DNA of 64,000 nt from Carposina sasakii (Eukaryota; Arthropoda; Insecta; Lepidoptera; Carposinidae): contig CP053159.1 of the NCBI GenBank assembly GCA_014607495.2, positions 9,307,501 to 9,371,500 of the forward strand, read 5' to 3'. The notes under the pieces were generated by a model. The model was not told the origin of the DNA. It did not search any database and was given only the letters and a program-made list of their open reading frames with translations. The position numbers and the translations under genes were made by a program. Below are positions 1 to 12,500 of this stretch, in pieces. The first letter of the stretch is position 1, and every line of letters starts with the position of its first letter.

Positions 1-1749
1 GCGGTCCCAGACCGGACTGACTGGCGAGGTCCACTGCTGAGGTTCGACGCCCGGTTAGATACACTGTACCACGAAACTGCCACTTTGTTTTGTATTATTG
101 TACTTTGAAATGATAACAAGATATTAAAACGAGTAAGTGGCTAACCACTGTCTGAGATTGTCGCAGGGTTTCATAGTGAGCACATACTTTAAAGTTATTT
201 CAATCCTTAGCTGTAGGAATTTTCTATTCACTGTAAAGTTAGGTTAGGTTACCTGTGTATCCAATAATACCGTTACGTATGATACTATTACATATCTATT
301 TGTTATGATATGCAACGTCGATAGCAATTTAAGTGATGTCTCCTATAAGATCCATAGGTACCTATATGCGTTTTAAGTTAAGTTTTCTACTCACCTACTT
401 AGAGCTAAATACTTTGAAGTTGTCCTACTTAGATATGTTAATTAAGTTACACTTGTCATGCACCTGAATTGCAGTCTCGTAGAAAGTTTATTCATTACAT
501 TTTGAGCTGTTTGTCACACAAAACTAGTGTGAGTACGATCTAGTTAAAGGAAAGTTTTATGTTAGTTAGGTTTATTACATATAGTAGTTAATGTTTTAAT
601 GAAATTTTGAAATAATAAGTTCAATTTTTAATTGTACCTAAGAGTTTGCTTGGTGGTTTATTTCCCCAAATTTAATATGATTTTTAATCTCGGTTGGGTA
701 TTAATGAAAGTAAGTTATTCCGTTACTTTTTTATTAACAGTGTGTCCTTACTTTGCGTCTAAACTTCCTTCGAGATGCGTATGACCTTGATAACTGCTAG
801 TCGGTTTTATTTTTATTAATCGATCGAACGTGCAACGGATTTTGAGAATAGAATTACACGGTTAGGTAGCTGTTTCCGAGAAGGTAGGTATTTTTAAAAA
901 TGTGGCGATTTTTTTAACAGGCGTGAAATAAAAAAGGAAAGTTGACATTCATAAAGGCATTTAAAACTTTATTTCCAATAATACTCTAAAAGCTCTGAAA
1001 AGAGAAACACTGGACCGATTTTTAAATAAGTAGTGAAAAGACTAAAATATGTACCTACCGAGACATGCATATATAAAACTAAACATTAGGTACTTATGTA
1101 ATTATACATATATTATATGAAGTTCAGAAGCAGGTAAAAGTAAGGTAAATAATTAGGTTTTTCTGACTTTAATAATCTAAAATTCAGAATATGTAAAGTA
1201 GTCGTTCCAAATGTAGAGTCCACAGAATTAGTTCTCAATATGGTAGAGTGCAATATCGTTTGCTGCTAAGATGCAGGTAAAGTTGGCTAGAGTCCAGTAA
1301 ATATCTCTAGTTAATGATATGCTACTATAGGTATTCTGTCCCGTAAGAGCGTTGTCATCACAGGTTTATAATATACCTCCATGAATACAACGTAAAGTAA
1401 CCTACAACTAACAACAGTTACTTAACAAGTAAGTTCTCGTAGTGTCGGGTAACTGCATGTCATGTTAAATCTTCTTATGCAGCATGATTGAACCGTTAGT
1501 GATCACTACTTTAGAAATTAAAATAGATACTATGGTGCAGTTCGCAATTGAACTATTAATATTTTTCTAAAATTTAACAGTCTACGGGAAAGGCTTCCGG
1601 AAAGGATAAGTGGTTAAGACAGCTATACCATCAAAGCGGCATGCTGTATGCAGAGCTACATTACCTAGTACTATTAATTAACGTTTAGACACACCACTGC
1701 TTAGAGCACTGTGACGTTACAAAATCGCAGTGCCTGCTGCTCAAAATTG
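1..1749. other. AT-rich DNA, no gene recognised
   Basis: No coding segment, RNA gene or clear repeat boundary was found here. The first ~60 bases are more GC-rich than what follows and could be the edge of something starting before the window, but no open frame or splice signal settles this. The stretch holds one copy of the TAGGTACCTA palindrome at 355-364. Confidence 0.5.
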
Positions 1750-1912
1750 CAGAAAAATTGCGCTGCGTCAAAATCAAGTACTTGCTGCTTGGTCAAAATG
1801 TAAGTGATAGTTAGGTATGTCATTAATTTACAGAAAAATTGCGCTGCGTCAAAATCAAGTACTTGCTACTTGGTCAAAATGTAAGTGACAGTTAGGTATG
1901 TCATGAATTTAC
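1750..1912. repeat. Two-copy direct tandem repeat, 81-bp period
   Basis: Two adjacent copies (1750-1830 and 1831-1912) both begin CAGAAAAATTGCGCTGCG and run through GTCAAAATGTAAGTGA and TTAGGTATGTCAT. They differ at only a few positions, for example TTGCTGCTTGG against TTGCTACTTGG. This looks like a recent local tandem duplication. No coding potential is evident. Confidence 0.9.
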
Positions 1913-2395
1913 GGTGCATCTGCTTTTAAGCAACAATGTGGACAGCATACGCAGTAAAAACCGTATGAAGCACCTATCCATCCGAACCTTTACTCTACAA
2001 TTGTGGCAAAGTGATGTTCCTGCTTGTCTACTAATCCGAGCCAAGCCAAGTATCTCCCAGCAGGTTCCCCGCTGAACACGCAACAATAACGCGAAAGATT
2101 GAAAGGGGTGCGAAATTTTATTATGTGCATGAATAATGCCCCTTTATCGTAATCTTTAGTGACCCAGTTTCCTTCCTGTATTTAGTTTACCTACCTTAGT
2201 GTATGTGTAGATATTGGTTCACATTGGACAAGTTGTTTGCAGAGCCCTCTGTGGAGTTGTGGACTCAATCAATATAACAACGACAAATATCTTGGGAATT
2301 CGGGTGGTTTTTTCTTTACCGTACTTACCTTCGAAATAACGATAGCAGCTCTCGAAAATGATAGTGTTAAATAAAATTTTATTTAACAATTTTAG

Positions 2396-2447
2396 GTATA
2401 CTTAGTTGCAACTGTAATGTTGTCATTACAGTTGCAACTATGTATAC
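2396..2447. repeat. Long perfect hairpin (16-bp stem plus 6-bp outer stem)
   Basis: AGTTGCAACTGTAATG (2404-2419) is followed by a TTGT loop and its exact reverse complement (2424-2439). A further GTATAC/GTATAC pair (2396-2401 and 2442-2447) extends the stem after a 2-nt internal loop. It may be a fold-back MITE remnant or a structured RNA; the sequence does not decide. Confidence 0.85.
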
Positions 2448-3554
2448 GAACTGTACAGGAAGAATAGATTGTAGTGAGTGTCATTCCCCTACCTAAATGA
2501 AGGTAGGCTTATATTCGTTTCTCTTCTAAAATTTACAACTTTTGTGAGGTACGCTATCCATCTTTTTGGACGGAAGTAAAAATAATTAAAGTATTGCTAG
2601 AAACAAAGGTTATTACGAAATGTTATTATCGAGGTGGCCTCGGTGCACGAAGAACACTCAGTTTAAATTGAAATTTAATGGAATTATATGTAATGGTAAC
2701 ATGAGAACTACACGGTATCGTAGATACTTGCCAGCACACAATTGTTAGCATTCAAAGTTCTGACACTTGTGTCATGCGCAAATCTTATTGTTGATTAGGT
2801 ACCTATTATCATCATCATCTACCTGCCTTTATACCATTATTCTGGGGATCACCGCAACATTTCTTTCAAAAGTATTTAATATTACACTTCATTAATTTTA
2901 TGGCCAGCCGCTTGCCTACAGGCATCCCTCTTTTTTGTAATCCGTACTATATATTACTTACAGCCAATGGGGTAGTTTCCTATGTTTGAATATTAATAAC
3001 ATTTTATGCTGATCAGAATAAATTATCAAAATTATACCCATCTGTGAAATTACAATTTGATTATGTGTCCAAATGAGGTAGTAATAAGCCTTCAAAGTTA
3101 AGCGGACAAGTCCATTTTTACGGAAAATTACTGTCCACCTGCATCATTTACAGCAACTTTTGTTTCGTGACCATATTTATAAACGCAATATTTAATATAG
3201 CTGTAGAACAAAAGTTCTTTTACGCACATACAAGTTACTTCAAGAGTGACGTCATGTCGTGTTAGCCGTTTGTATGGAGCGTTGTTTGGCAAGTCTAAAA
3301 TTGTGATTTTGAAATCGTTATATCCCGAAAAGTTTTCACGCTAGCGGAGTTTTTCTTTCGCAAATGTTTCTTTTATTTTATGATCTTCGATATAAATACA
3401 AATAAAAAAACTGTCAACTACCCTATTTCTATAACTGATCTTGATTTTTCGCATATCTCAGATTTAATCTTCAATTGTTTTCATACAAAATTTCAAATTA
3501 GGAATAGAAAAATCCGAGATTCTCTTTGGTCTCTCGTATTGAAATTGGCCGTTA
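2448..3554. other. AT-rich DNA with one possible repeat fragment
   Basis: No gene recognised. From about 2805 to 2945 the sequence begins with ATCATCATCATCT and passes through TTCTGGGGATCACCGCAAC and a GGCCAGCCGCTTGCC-type motif. It resembles a degraded lepidopteran retroposon 3' end, judged from general resemblance only. A TAGGTACCTA palindrome is at 2796-2805, and a CRE-like GTGACGTCAT is near 3246. Confidence 0.4.
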
Positions 3555-3728
3555 CTACTATTATATATGCGATACTCTGTCTGTCTATCTGTAACCGATT
3601 TAAATAACGTTTTGTATACAAATGGACTAGACCCTGAGAAAGGACATAGACTCCTTTTAATGCCGGAAAATTAGGACGTTTTGTTTTTTCTGCAGTCCAC
3701 GTAGACGAAGTCACAGGCGTCCACTAGT
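3555..3728 (+). mobile_element. Non-autonomous Helitron-like element, 3' part
   Basis: It carries the hallmark order of a repeat family seen many times in this window: a CTCTGTCTGTCT stretch, AACCGATTTAAAT, a GAGAAAGGACATAG block, TGCAGTCCACG, and a terminal CCACTAG|T (CTAG at 3724-3727). Termination in CTAG followed by T fits Helitron-type ends (CTRR, inserted between A and T), but no replicase is present. The family name is therefore an inference. Confidence 0.55.
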
Positions 3729-4099
3729 AAGATTTCTTGGTTATATGCATGCATAAAAAACTTTTCATATTACGAGAACAATACATTTTCTTTTTTAATT
3801 CCACCACACGCATCGGCTTTTAATCCTCACAAGGGAGATAAGGTTAGTAGAGAAAACTTTTATATTACAATAACAGCGTGGGGTCGATAAGTTGTAGGCA
3901 GGGCGCGGCTGGTGACCATGGAAGGGGGGAAAAGGAGTTGCGATATCTATGTAACAATGCCACCACCAATGTACTAGACTTCACAGCGAAGCCATAACCA
4001 ATCACAGGCTTTTGTCTCCAGGCACCACTATTTTTAGCAAACAAACCGCTCATTTGCAGCAACATTGACGAAACTGCGAAAAATGTGAAACTGTCTTCA

Positions 4100-4780
4100 T
4101 ATCTTACTAATATTATAAACGCGAAAGTTTGTGAGTATGGAAGGAGGGATGAATGGATAGATGGATGTTTGTTACTCTTTCATGTAAAAACGGCTGGAGC
4201 GATTATAATAAAATTTAGTAAGATGAATATCGTAAAATAGCTGACACCGTGGGCGCTGCGCGCGTTTTATTATGTGTGAAGATGGCATTTTTCATATAAA
4301 ACAAATTAAAGGCTACTTCACGGATTTGTTATATTGTATAATGTATATTAGACCAAAAACGATTACGGAAAATGTGACGCACGAGCCGAGCGAGCGGAGC
4401 GAGCGTTTCATCCCGGATAATTTCTACACATTTAGTTTTTTTCTTATATATGCTATATATTATTTATATAAGTCCACATTCGGATTTTATGGACACCCTG
4501 TTAATACGATTTGGCCAAACGAAAAAATCGTGAATGTAGACGATTTAACGATCTGCAAATTGAATTGGCCACTAGTGCGACCACTCATAATGCTCGAATC
4601 TAAATGATCAATTTTACAATATGGCCACGACAGATAAGATTTTGTTAGAAAAACGGCTGGAGCGATAGATGAAGTTAGCTGACACCGTGGATTAATAGGC
4701 TTTTTTATCATGTTTTCATCCCGGTTTTCTATTTTTTTTTTCTGCTGTCCACACGGACGAAATCGCGGGCTTCCACTAGT
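4100..4780 (+). mobile_element. Helitron-like repeat, probably interrupted or partly duplicated
   Basis: The stretch starts with TTACTAATATTATAAACGCG and ends GAAATCGCGGGCTTCCACTAG|T (CTAG at 4776-4779). The internal block AAAACGGCTGGAGCGAT...GCTGACACCGTGG occurs twice, at about 4195-4252 and 4649-4690. The intervening ~400 bp is therefore flanked by direct repeats, as if another sequence had inserted or the element had partly duplicated. A GC-rich run of GAGCGAGCGGAGCGAGCG lies near 4385-4403. The open frame of 111 codons over 4272-4607 has no recognisable domain and is probably fortuitous. Confidence 0.45.
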
Positions 4781-5781
4781 TCAGTTGTGTCACTTGCTCC
4801 AAACGAGCGTAAACGTTGCTGTCACCTCCTCTTTGTTCGTTTTCCCTTTACGGTTGGTACCTATCGTCAAAGTACCGCGGACTTTTCTCATATCGCTACG
4901 GTTTCTATCTGCTGAAGTTGGCCCAAGTTGGACAAAGTTGGGGTTAATTAACTCTTCTACCTCGACAGGCCAGTAAATGGTAAAACTAGCATTATTACTC
5001 AGCTAAGCAGCTAACTCAATAAACTTCGGCTGGAACGCTTAACGTTGTAATTTGGGAAACTTGCGGATATCTGGAAATGATTTCGTTGTCCCTTTTTGCC
5101 AGTTAACATGTGATTATTTGTGTTATGTAAGTAATAAAGGAAAAGTTTTTCTGTCGCCTTATTTGGTAGAACATAGAAGGTACAAAAAGAAAACAAGAAA
5201 ACTAAACTTCATGCATTATCAATTTGTGGATATCTGTATAGGTAGGTAGGCAGCACGTTCTAAGAATTTCATGCCAATAGTATAGAGGGTTTAGAGTTTA
5301 GACAAAGTAGGTAACATAATTTCTCGGTCGAAATGGTTGCTCCAATAGGAAGCCTTAATTATCACGCGTTCGTCACATCACGTGATGAAGTCTATCGCTG
5401 GTGGCAATGTCACGGCGACGAACATCAATGTTCGATGTTACATATTGCCAAAGCACCCAATGATGAAAGAGACACATTAAACTTTTCGAAATAGATAGGC
5501 TAGTAACTTCGACTGTCATACACTATCGTCATAGAGGAATAAGATGTCATAGAGGGCTAATGTCCTACTAACTGCCTCGATGCACCATGAGACTTTTCGG
5601 GACCTCACAGTTCCAGTGCTTGACACTTAGATTGCATTACAATAGGTACATTATAGTAATGTACTACATTATGCTATCGTCGATCGAAATAAAAATCGGT
5701 GTGCAATATTTATCGGCCAGGTACTGTAAATAAGTATGTACATTATATGTTTCATTCGATACTCATCCCAAATAGTTTTAT
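4781..5781. other. AT-rich DNA, no gene recognised
   Basis: No domain, RNA gene or clear repeat boundary was found. The short open frames here have no recognisable motif. Confidence 0.5.
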
Positions 5782-6201
5782 TAGAACGCCGATTATCCGA
5801 ACGCCGATTAACCGAATCGCCAATTATCCGAATGGGTATCCAATGTTCGCTTTCTTTTACCTCTATTGTTATCTCAACCGTTGTGAATATGAGTTCTGAT
5901 AAAACTTATCCGTATTTTTGTTAAGGTGTGCCTGATGGTTTGAAGCGCGTTACGCAAATTACTATGGGCTTATATGACGATACGTTTTATTAGATGTTCA
6001 AGCCAATGAGCGTTGTGATTGTATTTTTGAACTATGGGCTTGCACTGTGTTCAAGTGAGCGTTATTGTAACTAACTAATAAAGTTTATTTTTGTGTGACA
6101 GTTCGTTTTTCTTTATTACCGGACTATGTCCGGTTAACCGAATTTTCAATTATCCAAATCGACCCTGGTCCCAATTAATTCGGATAATCGGCGTTCTACT
6201 G
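5782..6201. mobile_element. Pogo/Tigger-like MITE with inverted ends
   Basis: The left end reads TAGAACGCCGATTATCCGAA. The right end reads its reverse complement, ending GGCGTTCTACTG|TA (6182-6203). The CAGTAGAACG(C/T)CGATTATCCG terminus and the TA at the insertion point match Tigger/pogo-type Tc1-mariner elements. The left end lacks the outermost CAG. The right half contains ACCGGACTATGTCCGGTTAACCG and AATAAAG. No transposase frame remains. Confidence 0.75.
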
Positions 6202-6542
6202 TAATCCAAATGTATTTACATGAAGCAAATTATTAAAAATCGTAGGTATGAAGAGCCCGTTCCTTAATTTTAGTTGGTTAGTCTAAGGTAAGTATTTGGG
6301 AATATTTAATTTATTAGGTATTCGTAAATATTTTAATATCCATCTCCTTAGTAAATTCTTAGCAAAACAATGTCTATTTATCATGGTGTAAAATAGTAAA
6401 GATACGTCCGAGTTTACGTTCCGAATTGATATAAATATATACGAGAATGTACCTATGTCGGGCGCGCGGTAAAATAAGTGGTTGTTTTTGACGCGCTTGA
6501 CGTGAATTAATATGTATGTTTTTTTTTCGAAATAAATGCTTT
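6202..6542. other. AT-rich DNA, no gene recognised
   Basis: An open frame of 115 codons on the minus strand runs from here into the following GC-rich repeat. Its first residues are encoded by that repeat, so it is not a gene. Nothing else is seen. Confidence 0.5.
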
Positions 6543-7020
6543 TTATTATTATTATTATTGTATCTCTTTCGAAATTCACGGGACTACAGAGTCCCGGTCC
6601 TTTGAGAGGCGTGCATCGGGCCGTAGCCAAGATGTAGAGGCCCTTTTAAGAGAGCATTAGTATTGTATGGGATACACATGGCGGATACCATCACCTAGCG
6701 CACAATATGATACACCCGGTGATGGTCCCCACCATGTGCAAAGACTATTGTAGTGCAGATCTAAGTCGTGCGATGGAAAACTAAGGTAATGAGCTCGAGA
6801 GTTGAATGTTGGGTGGCTGGATAAGGGCTATTTCATATAGGGAGACTATCGGACGCCTGCCATTACAATCTAGTCCCAAAATTGTTAGGTGGCAGGCGGT
6901 GACTTGCCGCCCGTAATTTAAGGCCATGAGGTGGGCTTCCCATAAGTGGCGCATGCCGGGGAGGCAACACCGGCGCGGGCGGCTAAGGGTGCAGAGAGCT
7001 GCGGGCTTATTATTATTATA
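6543..7020 (+). repeat. GC-rich interspersed repeat with (TTA)n at both ends
   Basis: The block opens with (TTA)n at 6543-6559 and closes with GCGGGC(TTA)n at ~7002-7020. Between them are GGGACTACAGAGTCCCGG, GTAGCCAAGATGTAGAGGCC and a CACCCGGTGATGGTCCCCACC segment. Three related copies occur in the opposite orientation at 30095-30166, 47466-48185 and 55405-55520. The trinucleotide tail and the loss of one end in some copies fit a retroposon (a SINE or LINE 3' end). I cannot assign the family. Confidence 0.7.
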
Positions 7021-9184
7021 ATTTACTACGGAAGCTAGAAGGCAGAAAGATGACGTTCTATCAACCTTTGTTAAACGGTTTACCGTTTTAAATTCACAAT
7101 GTAAATAGGTGTATTCTTATATGAGAATAATGTCAATATTTTTATTAAATTCCTGTTGGCTCACTGTTGTTATACTTGTTATATGGTATAATTTAGTTAT
7201 TCCTTCAAAATATTTTTTAGTTTTTCGTCCTAGGCCGCAAATTCATTTTTATTTATTTCTTTCTTTCTTTTTCCAATATTTAACCTAATATTGTTGATAT
7301 TGTGATTAAAAATTGTAATATCGTCAATATTGATAGATCTAGGTAGCCTGTTTCTTTACATATGAACACTTCTAAGCTGTTATGATGGTAAATCCACTTA
7401 ATATTTTTATTTCATATTTGGTTTGAGATTAAAATATCATACATATGTTAGGTATGCCATTTGGTCTTGTCACTTTTTCAATCTCCTTAAAGGTTAATGG
7501 AAGAAAGATCTTAGATTTATAGAGATAGTTAGCTCGCCTCTGTAGTCCTTTATATCTGCATCTCGTTGGCCTCTTTTGTTTTAAATGAAATTTAATTTTC
7601 AATGTCATTACGTAGCTTGAGATGAATAAAAATATTTATTTTATATATTACATATTTATTTAGGTGAATAAAAAGTATCCTAAAGAAATGCGGAATAATC
7701 TTGCAAAGTACTCGTATAGGTATTTTAACTACCACAGCACGCACCGCAAGGAATGGCAGTACCTACCATAAACAAGCGCTCATTGCTGCCACAGCGGCAG
7801 TGGGTAGGTTATTATTCTGAGGTAGATAGCGTAGGCCACGGGTAGGCATCTATACAATGCATGAGAAAAGTTTGACAGCCCCCATTACGAGAGGAGATAG
7901 AATAGATACACGTATTCATTTACCTTACGAGCTAATACTACGCTTGGGCTCCACAAAAACAGTTTCAAGAAACATCGTCATATTTAAAACCAGTGTAAAT
8001 CAACAACACTTTATTAGTTTATACTCGGGAAACTGTCCTTTTGAATTAGATAATGTAAAGTAATGACAAGGTATCTGTGAAGTAAAGATTATTATATTTT
8101 TCTAGCGGCTAGCCATAACTTCGTTCGCATAAAAGGAAATTTTGTATTAGCATTACACCTGCAAAGCCGGGGCGTGTGGCTCGTTATCCTAAACTTTCAT
8201 CGAGTCACTCCATGAAGCAGCTATCTATCTATCCGTTTAAAAATTGCGTTGATATCCGTTCCAAAATTTTAAAATTAAAAGCTTAGGTACCTACATAGTA
8301 ACAGTCCGACAACGGGAAGCGACTTTCTTTTACAATCAATACGTAGCTTAGTATAAGCGACCATCGAGGGAGAATGCGCCCATGAACCGAACCCACATTT
8401 TTTTTTCAGTTACATACAGATGATGAAACTATTACATATGATGTAGATTTATGGATTCTCGTTATTAAATTACGGAGCGGGATAAAGCATTTTCACACGC
8501 ATACAAATGCCAGAAAAATCCGCGAGAGAAAGGTGTATGTATACCTATTCGCGCTTACCGCTTTTTCACAAATACAAAGACGTAGCGCAGAGAGCGTCAT
8601 TACGGTAGCGAACGTTAATGCACTTTTGAAAATCCTCATCCTACCACACCTTCCTTCCATTAGACGGTATTATACTATGTTGCCAGCAGTAGTGAACTAT
8701 GACTACATTAAGAAAGCTCTATGGTAGAACAATGAAGTATTTTCTGAATAAAATACTTAGGAAATTCATTTAGTGAATTAAGAAAATCTATCGCGGATTC
8801 TTCTCACATACCGTGGTTCTCACTGTTGTGTACCGAAATAAGCTATCTTTATGGAGATGTAGGATTTCCAATGATCCAATTTTTATTAAATTACGTGCCT
8901 TTCGTTTATGTGCGAAGTTTACATTGAACCTATGTCATTTATACATATACAATGTGTAGAATAGCATGGAAACATTTTAAAATAAATAACGCTGATAACT
9001 TTATGAATAATGTATATTAATTAAATATTTCTATTGCCAGGTTCTGGCAAGAAGGTCTAAAGGCTATAAAAAGATTTCCCAAAATTACTACGGGAATGGG
9101 AAATATAGAAGCTAATATGTTCCGTGCTTCCATGTAACGCTATAGTGTAGGTATACGTGCCTGACACGTTCCTATATGGAAGGT
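7021..9184. other. AT-rich DNA, no gene recognised
   Basis: No coding gene was found. A short (TTTC)n tract lies near 7255-7272, an imperfect AATATTG-rich inverted repeat near 7295-7335, and a TAGGTACCTA palindrome at 8284-8293. GCAAAGCCGGGGCGTGTGGCTCG near 8161-8183 resembles the end of a lepidopteran non-autonomous element. Confidence 0.45.
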
Positions 9185-9575
9185 TTGCCAACCGTCCTGT
9201 TTTCCCAGGACATGTCCTGTTGTTTGGGGTGTCCTAGGCTGTTTTTAAGCATCGTCCTGACTTTTAGAGTCTTGACACATTCGCTATTGGCAGATTTTCT
9301 AAGGGTGCTGACATCAGATTAACGCCTATTGCGACGAGACGCAAATAAGTGTCAGCGGCACCTCTAGAAAGCCTAAAAGACGCAAATACATAGTCGCCGG
9401 CACTGAATGTGTTAAAGACATATATATGCTTTGAGGCACGCCATTAACTAACTTTCTTAATCGTATTATCACTGGGCCCGCACATGTTCCTATAGTCCTG
9501 GCTTTTAATCGAAATGACCTAGTATTTCTTCTTCATATCCTGGTTTTTTAAGTTTTGAGATGGCAACCCTACTAT
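9185..9575. mobile_element. Possible MITE with short inverted ends
   Basis: The left end has TTTGCCAACCGTCCTGTTTTCC and the right end has CTGGTTTTTTAAG...GATGGCAACCCT. The GCCAAC(C)/GGCAACC(C) ends are inverted relative to one another, and both sides carry CCTG(T/G) motifs. The internal block from ~9280 to 9420 looks like a separate repeat, because two similar CGCAAATA motifs flank a CGGCACCTCTAGAAAG segment. No target duplication could be fixed. Confidence 0.4.
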
Positions 9576-12500
9576 ATGGTAGGATCAATGGGCAGATTCC
9601 TTTACTCCTGTATAGGTTGCATTAAGACAGCACTTTATAAATAAAAAATCTTTATACTTCCATCAGCTATTTTGTGGACTTTACCTAAACAATATACAAA
9701 GAAGGGCCCAGATCGCGCGCTCGGTGACGACGGCGGCGAGGTCACGCAAATAGGTTAATGGCCACCGAAAAGCACCATAAAGGAAGCATAATCAAAGAAA
9801 AATATACCTGTATACACTTACAAATATACCTAATATATGTGGTTCTTTTGACGCTCCTCGCATTCAGTATAACGAGGCGAACGGAAGTTGCGCCTGATTT
9901 CGAGTTACAAATTGAGCAACAAATTAAGTTCGAGATAGCTTTGAGTGAGCCTCAGTCAGTCAGTGCCTACTGCTTATTATTTTACGACAGCAAATATTCT
10001 GTATACAGTGTCTCGAAAAATTTCAAGTTGTATCGGTAGAGACGAATGATCCATTTTGGGGTAGGCAGATGCAGAAACCATACCCTACGTGAGATAGCAT
10101 TAAGTTTTTTGTTTAATAAAAATGTATAAGTAATTAATGTTTTCTACTTAAAAGCCAATCGCAACAATCAATCAATATCAGCAAGAGAACTATAATGTTT
10201 ACACTAACCTAATAGCTACGGACCTGCGTAGGTATACCCCAGTTTCAATAGAAAATGCTGCCTTAACCAACCAATCTCTCTCCCATAATCTGCACTAAGT
10301 AATTCCATTAAATTTTTCAACCGCAAGAAATACAACTCGTTGCAAGTTGGAAAAGCTACAGCCTATTAAAGGCTCCGAATACCATTAACCACCGCCGCTG
10401 ATCTGATAGCACCTTCGTATTACGCTGTGGAAACACTCAGCTGATTTAATTTACTTCCTATAGAAATACAACTTGTTAAGCGGAAACACTGGAGATAGAA
10501 CGAGGAAACTTAGTTCGTTTGGAGAAATTAAAAGAATAGTTTTACGGTTAAAAGGAAAACTTTTCCGTAAGAGATATCTGGGAAAGATTGAAATGGATGG
10601 GAGACCAGAGAGAGATTACTTTCATCACTTGGCTCTGGAAATAATATTTACGTTCATATAGAATTCTAGTGAATTAGTCAGGATAATACATTTTGCTATG
10701 AAAACGTCTGATTTTTTAAAATGAAATTGGCGTTACAATTCGGAAGTTCAAACATTCTGGTTTCTTGTGGCGATTGTACCTACATAGTGCAAGTGCTTGT
10801 TTTCGCAGTAATGAGTTATCAGACCCGAGGGTCAGTGGAGGGCGCACTCATATTAAATTATATGTTTTTGATAAAAAAAAGTAACCGATACTAAATCAAG
10901 TTTTTCTCCAATCTCTAGAATTTATCGATACTGCAGGTAATAAGGTCAGAATTAGAGTTAGGTTAGAATTATGATCAACATCACCGTCATAGACTTTCGG
11001 CATGCATAATCCTCATTGATAGACATTTAAATACTATCAGTTTTTGTATTATCTACGCTTAACAAATTTGATAATGGTTTTCTTTACTTGACAGAAGAAT
11101 AAATGGATCGTACCTACTCGTAAGATCATTGATCTCAGAATCGCGCCGATGATAAAGAGATTACTGCGTTCTTTGGGGAAATGCTCGTTTAAAATAACAG
11201 TTCAAAGCAAAGGTTTGCTGACTGTGATGTAACATTTGACAAAATAATGGAATAAGAGTTCACAAAGGAGATGACCTATATTTTGTGATGGCTTCGCTGG
11301 AAGCGCAAAAATGTTATTCAGTAGGTACCGTTCACATAGAGAATAAAATAGAAAAAAAAAGAGAATATTTTCATAGGATAAATGAAGCGTACGTTTCGAC
11401 CTACCTACGTGCGTATGTACTCGTACGTTTTTCTTTGTACTTACCTATAAACTACTTTACTTCATTTTGCTAATAAGGGCGGCGAAAATAATTTTAACTA
11501 GTCCACTTTAATGTGTAGGTAATTTAATAGTTACCCTTAAAGTATTAAAATATGTACCTACTTATTTAAGAGCTTAGTCAAAATGATTTTTATATTTTAT
11601 TATTATATTATAATGATGTTGTATTAGAGTTGATAGTTTATAAAATATTATTTTCTATTTCTGATGGCTCAGCCTTAAATGAGGAGTAAAACTAGGCTTT
11701 AGAAAGTATGTAGGTTCCTACGCAATTTTGTGGTATTGATGGCACTACGTAATAAAAATGTAGCATTTCATTTGCTTATGCAAAGCCTACCTAAGTGTGT
11801 AACATATAACAAGCGGTGCCTACCTAATATAACTAACTATTATTGGTCAGGAAGTGTATCTACCTACTATTACAATAACATTTGACTTCCATCTCCAAAA
11901 TGATCTTTCACATTCACCTCTCTCTAACGTGTAGGTAAGAAACTAAATACCCATTACTCAGTTTATGTATAACAGTTGTCAAGGCAAATAGCGCGTTCAC
12001 TTAGTTCATAAATAATGCGATAAGTTCCCAGAGTCAAGTTGTACTGAACGTAACAACTGTGGTTAGTAGAGCATTCAGCGTGCTTGTTACGTTAAAGTTT
12101 AGATCACATTTTGTTGCAACAATGAGTATTAATATACTTAGTTAAAAATATCAATGCAATCCCTATTAATTTTTCAGAGTTCCCTCCCTACAAAATGTTA
12201 ACCATCATCGTCCCACTCCTGGAAAGATGCCTACTTCTCTATTCAGCTCTATTCTGTGCCAATTTCTACAGCGTCCAAAACGCTTCGCATTTTCTTTTTA
12301 GAGTTCCGTAGTCCGTAGGTAAAAAAGGGATCCTATCGTTTGCCTGTCTGTCACAAGGTATTTCAGGAACTGTGTTAATTTGACAGTTCAATTGCCGCCA
12401 TAATAACATATCCTGAGAAGAACATAATATGCAAAAATTAATTTAGATCTTTTATTTGTTAATTTTGGACTTTAATTTGTAAGTATTTCATCTCTCTTGA

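Noticed and set aside
239..250. TTAGGTTAGGTT, like the insect telomere repeat (also near 20827 and, reversed, 30640)
   Set aside because: Only two or three units at each place; expected occasionally in AT-rich insect DNA and not a telomeric array.
6283..6630. 115-codon minus-strand open frame
   Set aside because: Its start is in the GC-rich repeat and the rest in plain AT-rich DNA. The same first residues appear in the frame at 48111.
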